A stretch of 42,222 nucleotides of DNA from an uncultured Bacteroidota bacterium (GCA_903927185.1 CAIYLW010000076.1:1-42222), one strand, 5' to 3'; positions 26,317 through 34,874 are shown, numbered from the stretch's first letter. Numbers and translations are program-made. The notes: generated from the sequence alone by a model not told the origin.

Positions 26317-28506
26317 TTATAAATTTATATTTAATGAAAGCATGAAATTGGTTCCGGCCATAGGATAATAGCCATTTCCATTCACGATTGCATTATTATA
26401 AATATAACTGTAGGCATATCCATTGGGTTGATATTTTACATTGAATAAATTATTCAGTTGCCCAATAATTTGCCATTCTTTGAAAAATTTATTTTTGATT
26501 GAATAATGCAATCTAAGGTCTTCTGTGAAATAGGCATCAAGCTTGCTTGATTCATTCTGCGCGTTATCCAGGTATTGTTTTCCAACATACTTATTTAATA
26601 AACTAATATCAAAGTCCTTTCTCAATTTTAAATTTAAGCTCAAACTTCCAATTGCATTTGGAGAAAATGAAATATCGGTATTGTTATGATTAATCGCATT
26701 TTGTCCGCCATTATCATAGTTGTCAATATATTCAGTAAATGATTTTATTTTATTCTTACTGAATGTGAGATTCGCAACTATATTAAACCATTTTGTAAAT
26801 TCTGCGGTTGCTTGTAATTCTATTCCTAAACGGTAGCTATTGGGAACATTGATTCTTGTATAAGAACCTACATCATTAATCTGACCAGTTAATACCAATT
26901 GGTTGATGTAATTCATATAATATATAGTAGCCCCATAATGTAAATATTGATTTCGTTTTTCGAGTCCTAATTCAAAATCATGAAGGGTTTCTTGTTTAGG
27001 CTGACTAGTTAAGCTTGCCTGAAAATCATCTCGGTTAGGTTCTTTATTCCCTAATGCATAACTTAAATAACCCTGCCAGCCATTGTGGGTATATGTAATA
27101 CCAGCTTTTGGATTTAGGAACTGAAAATTTCTGTGAACAGAAAGATTTGGATTGCCTTCAAAACCTTCCATTTTATGACTAACATTTCTGTATTGAACAT
27201 CTATAAAGCTTTGCCACATATTATTAAACTGGTGCATCCATTTTGTATAGAAGTTGGCATCCCATTTGGTTGCTGGATAATCGTAATAATGATAATCAGG
27301 TGATGCCGTTCCAAATTTCATCCAAATGATATTCCCAAAATGCTGGCCTACGTATTTTGTCCATCCCCCACCAATAGTTAATTCGTCTTTCATGTTTTTG
27401 TATTGCAAAGAAGCTATTTGGCCAAAGAACTTATTATCTAACCAGCGTTGTCGTATTAAATCAGTGGAAGCATAAGTAAAGTTGCCAATAGACTGATTGG
27501 GTAATCCATAATCAGAGTAAGATTGATCGGCTTTATATTCTTCATAGTAACCCTTGCCCCTGGTTAAAAAAACAGCAGTATTAAATGCCCAATGATGAGG
27601 GAACTGATGATTATAAAATAATTGATAATGGGTTTGTGTATAATTATCAGTTTGATTATTGTAAGGTGTGCTGGGTTTTTCCATTCCCGCAGGATTATAT
27701 CTGCGATTAATTAATAGCATTGAATCTGAAATTCCATACCAAGCTTGATACGTTTTCTCTTTTCCAGAAAAAATATTTAATCTAAGGGATGAATTTTTGT
27801 TCACATAAGCGGTGCTTACATAAAACGATTTTAAATCTGAACTTGCTCGATCAATATAGCCATCACTTGCAATTCTGCTAATCCTTGCATCAATTGTAAA
27901 ATGTTTGCCAAGTAATCCAGTACCGAATTTTAATGTATTCTTCCAGGTATTGAATGATCCAAAACTATTGTTGAGTTCTGCATATGATTTTATATTGAAC
28001 TCATTGGTAGCTAAATTCAATGTTGCTCCGAATGCACCAGCGCCATTGGATGAAGTACCAACTCCTCTTTGAATTTGAATACTATTAATTGAAGAGGCAA
28101 AGTCCGGGAGGTCCACAAAATAAGTTCCCATGCTTTCCGCATCATTATAGGGGATGCCATTTAACGTCACATTGATTCTAGTAGCATCTGATCCTCGGAT
28201 ATGAATTCCGGTGTAACCAACTCCATTTCCAGCGTCTGAATTGATCACTGTAGAAGGGGTTTGGTTTAATAGAAACGGGAGGTCCTGACCGCTATTGATA
28301 ATAGCGATTTGATCTTTATTCAGATTGGTTTTTGTAAAAGGAGCAGTTTCTGCTGCCCTTGTTGCTTTTACCTCTAAAGGTTGCAGGTATAAACTGCTAT
28401 CTGTAAAGGTTTCTTTAATTGGTTTCTGATTGTTTGTTTTGTTAGTCTGACTAAAAGCCAGGCAAGTAAGGAATACAATGATGGTTGTTCCCAAAAACTT
28501 TTTCAT
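26317..28506 (-). CDS. TonB-dependent outer-membrane receptor, thiamine-related by riboswitch
   Basis: A 729-residue receptor starting at the ATG at 28506 (MKKFLGTTIIVFL signal peptide, cut near AFSQ). The frame is open upstream to 28596, but that part is the riboswitch. The plug domain (about 45-165) contains PLEVKATR near its start as a possible TonB box, LNQTPSTVINSD, GIHIRGSDATRINVTLNGIPYND and QIQRGVGTSSNGAGAFGATLNL. The remainder is a 22-strand type barrel with alternating aromatic residues, ending in a terminal strand MLSLNINL. It lacks the N-terminal carboxypeptidase-like domain of SusC proteins. Because a TPP riboswitch controls it, it probably imports thiamine or a precursor energised by TonB (inference from established thiamine-regulated receptors in Bacteroidota). 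Confidence 0.9.
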   Translation of the reverse strand: MKKFLGTTIIVFLTCLAFSQTNKTNNQKPIKETFTDSSLYLQPLEVKATRAAETAPFTKTNLNKDQIAIINSGQDLPFLLNQTPSTVINSDAGNGVGYTGIHIRGSDATRINVTLNGIPYNDAESMGTYFVDLPDFASSINSIQIQRGVGTSSNGAGAFGATLNLATNEFNIKSYAELNNSFGSFNTWKNTLKFGTGLLGKHFTIDARISRIASDGYIDRASSDLKSFYVSTAYVNKNSSLRLNIFSGKEKTYQAWYGISDSMLLINRRYNPAGMEKPSTPYNNQTDNYTQTHYQLFYNHQFPHHWAFNTAVFLTRGKGYYEEYKADQSYSDYGLPNQSIGNFTYASTDLIRQRWLDNKFFGQIASLQYKNMKDELTIGGGWTKYVGQHFGNIIWMKFGTASPDYHYYDYPATKWDANFYTKWMHQFNNMWQSFIDVQYRNVSHKMEGFEGNPNLSVHRNFQFLNPKAGITYTHNGWQGYLSYALGNKEPNRDDFQASLTSQPKQETLHDFELGLEKRNQYLHYGATIYYMNYINQLVLTGQINDVGSYTRINVPNSYRLGIELQATAEFTKWFNIVANLTFSKNKIKSFTEYIDNYDNGGQNAINHNNTDISFSPNAIGSLSLNLKLRKDFDISLLNKYVGKQYLDNAQNESSKLDAYFTEDLRLHYSIKNKFFKEWQIIGQLNNLFNVKYQPNGYAYSYIYNNAIVNGNGYYPMAGTNFMLSLNINL

Positions 28507-28573
28507 TTTTTGATGATTTTTAAAGTTAATAATGGAAACAGGGGGAAAGCTAATGGAGAGGATCTGTAAAACA

Positions 28574-28670
28574 GTACACCTTCCCTTCGCAGGCATTACC
28601 CTGTTCAGGTTCGACGGGTATTATCTCAGCCATTCGTAATGTTCCGAACAGCACCCCGAGGAATGTCTAC
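28574..28670 (-). promoter_or_regulatory. TPP (THI-box) riboswitch
   Basis: Read on the minus strand, the conserved TPP aptamer parts appear in order: CGGGGTGCT, GGCTGAGATAATACCC, GAACCTGAACAGGGTAATGCC, then GCGAAGGGAA. The closing P1 helix can form between GTAGACATTCC (28670-28660) and GGAAGGTGTAC (28584-28574) with two mismatches. The aptamer lies 67 bases upstream of the receptor ATG. No clear terminator hairpin follows, so control may act on translation initiation. Thiamine pyrophosphate binding would lower receptor expression. Confidence 0.95.
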
Positions 28671-28672
28671 GG

Positions 28673-28703
28673 CAAAAATAGCTAATCAGATTTTAAATCC
28701 CAA
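28673..28703 (-). promoter_or_regulatory. Promoter of the riboswitch-receptor transcript
   Basis: On the minus strand, TTG (28703-28701), 20 bases, then TATTTTTG (28680-28673) fits the Bacteroidota consensus. Transcription would begin near 28666, at the 5' edge of the TPP aptamer, so the whole aptamer would be in the leader. Confidence 0.72.
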
Positions 28704-28748
28704 CTGTAACTTTATAACCTATCTAACGTTGAACACAAAACATTTCTC

Positions 28749-29483
28749 ATGAAAAGGATAACAGTACTTTTTTTCTCACTTGTGTGTATTTATCATGTGC
28801 AGGCTCAAAATGGTAAGAATATTGTTTTTGATGCTAATGCGGAAGTTCGTTCTGTAAAAGAGTTTACTGGGGTTGAAGTATCTGGCGCAATTGATCTTTA
28901 TTTATCGCAAGGCAAAGAAGAAGCCGTAGCCATTAGTGCTAGTAATCCAAATTCCTTATCCCGAATTAAAACGGAAGTAAGAAATGGGAAACTGCATATT
29001 TATTTTGATGGAAATGGATGGAATTGGAAGACTTGGAGTAATAATAATAAAATAAAAGCGTATATCACTTTTGTTGAAATCCATCAGCTGGAGGCTTCTG
29101 GAGCTTGTAATATCAAAACTGTTGATCTGATTAGTTCGGACAATTTAAAAATTCAATTATCTGGTGCAAGCGATTTTACAGGTGATGTAAAAGCCGGCAA
29201 ATTAAGATTAGATGCCAGCGGGGCTTCAAATTTTAAAGTGTCTGGATCAGCAGAAAATACTATAATTGATATGTCTGGAGCATGTGATATGAAGGGGTAT
29301 GACTTAAAAACAGAAAACGCTAAAATTGAAGCTACTGGTGCTTCTGTTGTACGCATAACAATTAATAAAGAGTTGAGTGCTGAAGCAAGTGGAGGTAGTT
29401 CAATATTTTATAAAGGTGTTGGAGTAGTAAGAGATATCAGTTCCAGTGGGGGAGCTACGATCAAAAGAAAATCAGATGATTAG
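28749..29483 (+). CDS. Secreted head-GIN domain (DUF2807) protein
   Basis: A 244-residue exported protein with a signal peptide at residues 1-19 (cut near HVQAQ). The rest is a right-handed beta-helix-like series of Ser/Ala/Gly-rich repeats (EVSGAIDLYLSQG, LEASGACNIKT, LSGASDFTGDV, ASGASNFKVSG, MSGACDMKG, ATGASVVRI, ASGGSSIF), the pattern of the putative auto-transporter adhesin/head-GIN domain (DUF2807). Such proteins are common in the Bacteroidota envelope and their role is poorly known. The gene is divergent from the thiamine-regulated receptor and ends shortly before the tRNA promoter. Confidence 0.88.
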   Translation: MKRITVLFFSLVCIYHVQAQNGKNIVFDANAEVRSVKEFTGVEVSGAIDLYLSQGKEEAVAISASNPNSLSRIKTEVRNGKLHIYFDGNGWNWKTWSNNNKIKAYITFVEIHQLEASGACNIKTVDLISSDNLKIQLSGASDFTGDVKAGKLRLDASGASNFKVSGSAENTIIDMSGACDMKGYDLKTENAKIEATGASVVRITINKELSAEASGGSSIFYKGVGVVRDISSSGGATIKRKSDD

Positions 29484-29491
29484 CAAATATT

Positions 29492-29523
29492 TTTGGATGG
29501 TAAGTGTGTAACACATACTTTTG
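29492..29523 (+). promoter_or_regulatory. Promoter for the initiator tRNA
   Basis: TTTG at 29492-29495, 20 bases, then TACTTTTG at 29516-29523, a full -7 match. Transcription would start near 29530, leaving about 70 bases of 5' leader to be removed from the tRNA. Confidence 0.72.
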
Positions 29524-29599
29524 CAACCCATTAAGAGAGATGAAAGGGTTTGTGAAAAGAATTCTTAATGAAAATGCGATAATTAGATTAATCTTATAT

Positions 29600-29671
<72 letters not shown>

Positions 29672-29675
29672 CTTA

Positions 29676-29705
29676 AAAGGCCTCTATTGAGGCCTTTGTT
29701 ATTTT
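29676..29705 (+). terminator. Terminator-like hairpin after tRNA-fMet
   Basis: AAAGGCCTC at 29676-29684 pairs with GAGGCCTTT at 29689-29697 around TATT, followed by GTTATTTT. It separates the tRNA from era. Confidence 0.78.
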
Positions 29706-29718
29706 GTACCTTTAGCAA

Positions 29719-30591
29719 ATGAAAGTAGGTTTTGTTAACATATTTGGTAAGCCGAACGCCGGGAAAAGCACACTGATCAATGCATTGATCGGTGAGAAGA
29801 TGGCTATCACTTCGCCAAAGGCACAAACAACACGCCATCGGATTAAAGCCTTCTTGAATGTTCCCGGGGAATACCAAATTATTTTTTCTGATACGCCAGG
29901 AATTATCGATCCGCAATACAAGTTGCATGAACATATGATGTCGTCTGTAAAAAGCGCTTTGGAAGATGCTGATATTGCATTGCTGATTGTTGATGCCAAT
30001 GAAGATTTAGACGAGGTCGATGGCATCTTTCAGAAATTAAGATTGAAAGTTCCCGCACTTGTGGTACTAAATAAAATTGATAAAGCGGGCAATGGAAGAA
30101 TCGCTTTAGCAGAAAAATTCTTTTCAGAAAAAAGCTATTGCAGTAAGATTGTTAAAATCTCTGCTTTGCAAAAAGTGCACTTGAATAAATTATTGAACGC
30201 AATTTTAGAATTGTTGCCAGAAGGAGAACCTTTTTATAGTGAAGAAGATTTGAGTGATATGCCAACAAAATTCTTTGTATCAGAAATGATTAGAGAAAAA
30301 ATTTATCAGTTGTTTGGCGACGAGATTCCTTATCATACTGCAGTTTTAATCAATGAATTTAAAGATAGAGAAGATATCGTTAAAATACAGGCTGATATTA
30401 TTGTACAGCGTGATACACAGAAGTTTATCATCATTGGGGAGAAGGGCAAAATGATTAAAGAGATTGGCACATTAGCAAGAAAAGATATTGAACAGTTTAT
30501 CGATAAAAAAATATTTCTAGAATTGTTTGTAAAAGTTCGCCCTAAATGGCGTGATAATGACTTACAATTAAAAGAATACGGATATAAATAA
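29719..30591 (+). CDS. era: GTPase Era
   Basis: A 290-residue GTPase that binds 16S rRNA and acts in maturation of the small ribosomal subunit. The G domain shows GKPNAGKST (G1, about 10-18), TTRHRI (G2), DTPG (G3) and NKID (G4). The C-terminal KH RNA-binding domain contains VQRDTQKFIIIGEKGKMIKEIG. The length is typical. The ATG at 29719 follows closely after the tRNA hairpin. Der, another ribosome-assembly GTPase, is 57 bases downstream, so the two are likely coexpressed. Confidence 0.97.
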   Translation: MKVGFVNIFGKPNAGKSTLINALIGEKMAITSPKAQTTRHRIKAFLNVPGEYQIIFSDTPGIIDPQYKLHEHMMSSVKSALEDADIALLIVDANEDLDEVDGIFQKLRLKVPALVVLNKIDKAGNGRIALAEKFFSEKSYCSKIVKISALQKVHLNKLLNAILELLPEGEPFYSEEDLSDMPTKFFVSEMIREKIYQLFGDEIPYHTAVLINEFKDREDIVKIQADIIVQRDTQKFIIIGEKGKMIKEIGTLARKDIEQFIDKKIFLELFVKVRPKWRDNDLQLKEYGYK

Positions 30592-30635
30592 TGGTTAGCT
30601 TGAATTTTCAGGTAACTAACATAAAAACATTATTT

Positions 30636-30642
30636 AAGGAGG
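30636..30642 (+). promoter_or_regulatory. Unusually strong Shine-Dalgarno for der
   Basis: AAGGAGG ends six bases before the ATG at 30649. This is a perfect anti-16S match, whereas most genes here have A/T-rich leaders without one. Confidence 0.8.
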
Positions 30643-30648
30643 ATTATT

Positions 30649-31962
30649 ATGAGTTATACAGTAGCAATTGTTGGAAGACCCAATGTTGGAAAAAGTACTT
30701 TTTTCAACCGTTTACTCGAACAGCGTAAAGCGATTGTGGATGATGAGAGCGGAGTTACTCGTGATCGTCAGTATGGTGTTACCGATTGGAATGGTAAAAC
30801 TTTCAATGTGGTGGATACCGGAGGATTTGTACCTAATACCGATGACATTTTTGAAAGAGAAATCAGAAAGCAAGTTAAAATTGCCATTGAAGAAGCGAAC
30901 AGCGTCATATTCATGGTGGATGTAGTAACTGGTATTACTGATTTAGATGAAGTGATGGCCGATATGTTACGTAGAACTCCCAAGCCTGTTTATTTAGTGG
31001 TAAATAAAGTAGACAATAGTGCACGTCAATTAGACGCAACAGAATTTTATAGCCTAGGACTGGAAAATACTTTTTTCGTAAGCAGTATTACTGGTAGCGG
31101 TACCGGTGAGGTTTTAGATGCTGTAACTGCGAATATGAAGGAGGAAGATTCTGATGAAACTTTGCGTGACAATGAATTACCAAAATTTGCCATTATCGGT
31201 CAGCCGAATGTTGGTAAATCTTCCCTGCTGAATGCTTTGATAGGAGAGGATAGAACCATTGTAAGTGATATCGCTGGAACTACTCGTGATACCATTCATA
31301 CACACTATAAAATGTTTCAGAAAGAATTCATGCTGATAGATACTGCAGGAATTCGTAAAAAAAGTTCTGAAAAAGATGATCTGGAGTTCTACTCCATCAT
31401 TCGTGCTATTAAAGCAATGGATGATGCAGATGTATGTATGTTATTGATTGATGCAAAAAAAGGAATTACCGCCCAAGATGTAAGTATATTTAGTTTGGCT
31501 ACAAGAAAAGGAAAAGGAATAGTTGTACTTGTAAACAAATGGGATTTGGTTGAAAAAGAAACAAATACTGCCAGAGATTATGAGAAATTATTAAGAACAA
31601 AATTTGCCCCATTTACGGATGTGCCTATTTTGTTTATTTCAGTAGTAGAGAAAACAAGAATTTTCAAAGCGATTGAATTGGCTATTGAAGTATATGAAAA
31701 TCGTAATCGTAAAATTCCTACTTCTCAATTAAATGATATTATGCTTAAAGCAGTGGAAGCCTATCACGCTCCAGTTGTTAGAGGGAATACTGTAAAAATT
31801 AAATACATCACTCAGTTGCCAACTGCGGTACCTTCCTTTGCATTCTTTACTAATTACCCGGAAGATATCAAGCCAGCATATAAAAATTATCTGGAAAATC
31901 AACTAAGATTGAAGTTTAAATTAACTGGGGTGCCTATTCGGATTTTCTTCCGGAAAAAGTAA
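30649..31962 (+). CDS. der: Tandem-domain GTPase Der (EngA)
   Basis: A 437-residue protein of the Der/EngA family needed for large-subunit ribosome assembly. Two G domains are visible: the first with GRPNVGKST (9-17), DTGG and NKVD; the second with GQPNVGKSS (about 179-187), DTAG and NKWD. The C-terminal KH-like domain includes RGNTVKIKYITQLPTAVPSFAFFTNYPEDI and a basic end (RIFFRKK). The length is normal. It follows era on the same strand and carries the best Shine-Dalgarno seen in the window. An unrelated frame inside it is a shadow. Confidence 0.97.
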   Translation: MSYTVAIVGRPNVGKSTFFNRLLEQRKAIVDDESGVTRDRQYGVTDWNGKTFNVVDTGGFVPNTDDIFEREIRKQVKIAIEEANSVIFMVDVVTGITDLDEVMADMLRRTPKPVYLVVNKVDNSARQLDATEFYSLGLENTFFVSSITGSGTGEVLDAVTANMKEEDSDETLRDNELPKFAIIGQPNVGKSSLLNALIGEDRTIVSDIAGTTRDTIHTHYKMFQKEFMLIDTAGIRKKSSEKDDLEFYSIIRAIKAMDDADVCMLLIDAKKGITAQDVSIFSLATRKGKGIVVLVNKWDLVEKETNTARDYEKLLRTKFAPFTDVPILFISVVEKTRIFKAIELAIEVYENRNRKIPTSQLNDIMLKAVEAYHAPVVRGNTVKIKYITQLPTAVPSFAFFTNYPEDIKPAYKNYLENQLRLKFKLTGVPIRIFFRKK

Positions 31963-31995
31963 TACAAATTGACGAAAAATATATATGTCGAAAAA

Positions 31996-32026
31996 TTTGT
32001 TAATTATTTGGAGGGTATTATCTTTG
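31996..32026 (+). promoter_or_regulatory. Consensus promoter of the small lipoprotein
   Basis: TTTG at 31996-31999, exactly 19 bases, then TATCTTTG at 32019-32026: every defined position of the Bacteroidota consensus is met. Transcription would start near 32033, about 24 bases before the ATG. Confidence 0.88.
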
Positions 32027-32056
32027 CCGCATTAAAAATTAAAAAACAAAATTACA

Positions 32057-32242
32057 ATGAAAAAAGTATTCGCAATTTTGGCTGTTGCTGGTTTAATGGC
32101 AGCTTGTAACAATGCTGAAAACAAAGAAGCTAAAGTTGATTCAGTTAAAGTTGATTCAGTTAAAGCTGCTGTAGATACTGCTGCTAAAGCTGTTGTAGAT
32201 ACTGCTAAAAAAGCAGTTGTTGACACAACTAAGAAAAAATAA
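32057..32242 (+). CDS. 61-residue Ala/Lys/Val repeat lipoprotein
   Basis: A small exported lipoprotein: MKKVFAILAVAGLMAAC is a signal with a lipobox ending at Cys17. The mature 45 residues contain almost only K, V, D, A, T and S in repeated VDSVK/VDT blocks (KVDSVKVDSVKAAVDTAAK, then KAVVDTAKKAVVDTTKKK). Such a segment would form an amphipathic charged helix, reminiscent of LEA-like or Lpp-like peptides, but I recognise no family. It is a single-gene unit: a perfect promoter upstream and a strong terminator downstream, suggesting abundant expression. A minus-strand frame over it is an artefact of the repetitive composition. Confidence 0.82.
   Translation: MKKVFAILAVAGLMAACNNAENKEAKVDSVKVDSVKAAVDTAAKAVVDTAKKAVVDTTKKK
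32132..32161 (+). repeat. Two exact tandem copies of a 15-base unit in the lipoprotein gene
   Basis: AAAGTTGATTCAGTT occurs twice in a row and encodes KVDSV twice. Later VDT blocks look like diverged copies, so the gene probably grew by in-frame duplication. Confidence 0.9.
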
Positions 32243-32300
32243 TTAGTAAATTGTAGGATTACTTTATTGTATTTCTAATATTCTTACTTCTTGCAAGAAG

Positions 32301-32330
32301 ATCCTCCCGAATTTCGGGAGGATTTTTTTT
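32301..32330 (+). terminator. Strong terminator after the small lipoprotein
   Basis: ATCCTCCCGA at 32301-32310 pairs with TCGGGAGGAT at 32314-32323 around a 3-base loop, followed by T to 32330. A 14-base perfect palindrome, CTTCTTGCAAGAAG (32287-32300), directly precedes the stem. Confidence 0.92.
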
Positions 32331-32374
32331 GTGTCAGTTTGTACAAAATCATCAGTTTCTGTGGCAGTGGCACC

Positions 32375-32388
32375 AATATTGCAATATT
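32375..32388. promoter_or_regulatory. Perfect 14-base palindrome upstream of lon
   Basis: AATATTGCAATATT is an exact inverted repeat 65 bases before the lon ATG, in the intergenic region where its promoter must lie. It could be an operator for a dimeric regulator; AT-rich chance cannot be excluded. The rest of 32331-32452 has no ORF. Confidence 0.35.
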
Positions 32389-32452
32389 CAACTTTCCTTT
32401 GTTTATTTTTAGTAATTAGGGAACTGTGACAATTTGACCAAAGAATTAAACC

Positions 32453-34855
32453 ATGTTGAAAGAAAATTTGTTTTTCCGCTCAGAGGATGATACCGATTTC
32501 ATGCCGATTATTCCGATTAATGAAAATGACGGTGAACAGGATAAAAACCTGATCATTCCTGAAATATTGCCCATATTACCTTTAAGAAATACTGTTTTAT
32601 TTCCAGGTGTTGTTTTGCCAATTACGGTAGGAAGGGATAAAAGCATAAAAGCAGTAAATGATGTATATAAGCTGGATAAGCTGATAGGAGTGTTGGCTCA
32701 AAAAGATGCCAATATAGAAGAACCAGCCCCGAGTGATTTATGTACCATTGGAACGGTAGCAAAAATTGTGAAATTGATTAAAATGCCCGATGGTGGAACA
32801 ACCATTATCATTCAGGGTAAAAAGCGATTTGAGTTACTAGAAATGCAAACAGAAGATCCTTATTTCAAAGCATCTATTCGTTTATTAGAGGAAGACGTTT
32901 TACCAGTTTCGGAAGATTTCAAAGCTCATATTAGTAGCATTAAAGACCTGGCAGCTCAGATCATTCATCTGTCACCAAACTTGCCAACCGAAGCTTCTAT
33001 TATCTTAAAAAATATAGAGAACCCATCATTCCTTATCAATTTTGTTAGTAGCAATTTAAATAGCGACTTAATAGAAAAACAAAGTTTGCTTGAGATTCAC
33101 GATATCTATAAGCGAGCTGAACGCCTGATTCATATTTTGAATAGAGAATTGCAGTTTGCAGAACTTAAAGATAAAGTAACTAGTAAAACTCGAACAGAGA
33201 TAGATAAACAACAGCGTGAATATTTTTTACAGCAACAGTTGAATAGTATTAAAGATGAATTAGGTGGCGATAGTAATGATCGGGAAATAGCCGATATGAA
33301 GAAGAAATCGGAAGCAAAAAAATGGCCTGAATCTGCCAAAGTTCTTTTCAAAAAAGGAATTGAAAAGCTAGAAAGAATGAATGCCTCTACGCCTGATTAT
33401 TCCATTGTATACAACCATTTAGATTTGATGCTAGATCTCCCATGGGAAGATTATTCAGCAGATAATTACGATTTAAAAAATGCACAGAAAATTCTGGATA
33501 GAGACCATTACGGGATGTCGAAAATTAAAAGCAGAATTATTGAATACTTAGCTGTTTTGAAATTAAAGGGTGATATGAAAAGTCCGATTCTTTGTTTTCT
33601 TGGACCTCCGGGAATCGGCAAAACATCTTTAGGTCGTTCCATAGCACACGCTATTGGAAGGAAATATGTGAGAGTAAGTTTGGGTGGATTACACGATGAA
33701 AGTGAGCTGCGTGGTCACAGGAAAACCTATATTGGAGCAATGCCTGGAAGGATTATACAGCAGATTCGTAAGTGTAAGTCATCAAATCCTGTCATGATTT
33801 TGGACGAGATTGATAAAATCGGTACTGATGGAAGAAGTGATCCCTCATCAGCATTATTGGAAATTTTAGACCCTGAACAAAATAATACTTTTTACGATAA
33901 CTATCTGGAATTAGAATACGATTTAAGCAAAGTCTTATTTATTACTACTGCTAATAATATTCAAAATATTCAACCAGCATTGCGTGATCGTTTAGAAATT
34001 ATTGATCTTAGCGGATACGCAGTTGAGGAAAAAGTAGAGATAGCAAAAAGACATTTATTACCAAAACAAAGAGAAGCGCATGGCTTAGACAAAATTAATT
34101 TCAAGTTGAACGATAAGGTGATTGAAAAAATAATCGAAAGTTATACTCGTGAGAGTGGAGTAAGAGAGTTAGACCGACAACTCGCTTCCATTATGCGATA
34201 TCAAGCAAAAGAATACGCAATTAAAAATAAAGTGAAATCTGTACTTACTAGCGCCGATGTAGAAAAGATTTTAGGCTCTTCTCGATATAGTAATGAAATC
34301 TATAAGACAGCAAATATGGCTGGTGTAGCTGTTGGGCTTGCATGGACTTATGTGGGTGGTGATATATTATTTATAGAAGCTATTCTTGGCGATGGAAAGG
34401 CCGATATGAAGTTGACAGGTAATCTGGGTAATGTAATGAAAGAAAGTGCCAGCACTGCATTAAGCTATTTGCAAGCGAATGCTAAAAAGTTTGGAATTGA
34501 TCCAGAAGCTTTTGCTAAAAAAACAATACATATTCATGTTCCCGAAGGGGCAACACCTAAAGACGGACCAAGCGCTGGCGTTACCATGCTTACTGCATTA
34601 GCATCTGCATTTACAGGAAGAAGAGTAAAACCTTATTTAGCTATGACTGGTGAAATTACTTTAAGAGGCCAGGTATTGCCAGTAGGGGGCATTAAAGAAA
34701 AAGTATTGGCAGCAAAAAGAGCAGGATTAAAAGAGATTATCATGTGTGCTATGAACGAAAAAGATGTCTTAGAGATTGATAGCAATTTTATTTCTGGTGT
34801 ACAATTCCATTTTGTAAAAACAATGCAACAGGTACTAGAATTAGCATTGGTTTAA
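32453..34855 (+). CDS. lon: ATP-dependent protease Lon
   Basis: An 800-residue cytoplasmic AAA+ protease that removes damaged and regulatory proteins. The order is complete: an N-terminal substrate-binding domain (ILPILPLRNTVLFPG, about 40-54), a coiled region with REYFLQQQLNSIKDELG, the AAA module with Walker A GPPGIGKTS and Walker B VMILDEIDKIG, and the protease domain with KDGPSAGVTM (catalytic Ser707) and GGIKEKVLAAKRAG (catalytic Lys750). The length is normal. It is probably monocistronic, with a strong terminator after the stop and a palindromic intergenic region before it. Confidence 0.97.
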   Translation: MLKENLFFRSEDDTDFMPIIPINENDGEQDKNLIIPEILPILPLRNTVLFPGVVLPITVGRDKSIKAVNDVYKLDKLIGVLAQKDANIEEPAPSDLCTIGTVAKIVKLIKMPDGGTTIIIQGKKRFELLEMQTEDPYFKASIRLLEEDVLPVSEDFKAHISSIKDLAAQIIHLSPNLPTEASIILKNIENPSFLINFVSSNLNSDLIEKQSLLEIHDIYKRAERLIHILNRELQFAELKDKVTSKTRTEIDKQQREYFLQQQLNSIKDELGGDSNDREIADMKKKSEAKKWPESAKVLFKKGIEKLERMNASTPDYSIVYNHLDLMLDLPWEDYSADNYDLKNAQKILDRDHYGMSKIKSRIIEYLAVLKLKGDMKSPILCFLGPPGIGKTSLGRSIAHAIGRKYVRVSLGGLHDESELRGHRKTYIGAMPGRIIQQIRKCKSSNPVMILDEIDKIGTDGRSDPSSALLEILDPEQNNTFYDNYLELEYDLSKVLFITTANNIQNIQPALRDRLEIIDLSGYAVEEKVEIAKRHLLPKQREAHGLDKINFKLNDKVIEKIIESYTRESGVRELDRQLASIMRYQAKEYAIKNKVKSVLTSADVEKILGSSRYSNEIYKTANMAGVAVGLAWTYVGGDILFIEAILGDGKADMKLTGNLGNVMKESASTALSYLQANAKKFGIDPEAFAKKTIHIHVPEGATPKDGPSAGVTMLTALASAFTGRRVKPYLAMTGEITLRGQVLPVGGIKEKVLAAKRAGLKEIIMCAMNEKDVLEIDSNFISGVQFHFVKTMQQVLELALV

Positions 34856-34874
34856 AGTAAGAAATACTTTTTAT

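Noticed and set aside
28507..28596. N-terminal extension of the TonB receptor upstream of the ATG at 28506
   Set aside because: It lies in the TPP riboswitch leader, and the normal signal peptide starts at 28506.
32032..32226. 64-codon minus-strand frame over the small lipoprotein
   Set aside because: It is low-complexity, an artefact of the repeats on the plus strand, which has promoter, lipobox and terminator.
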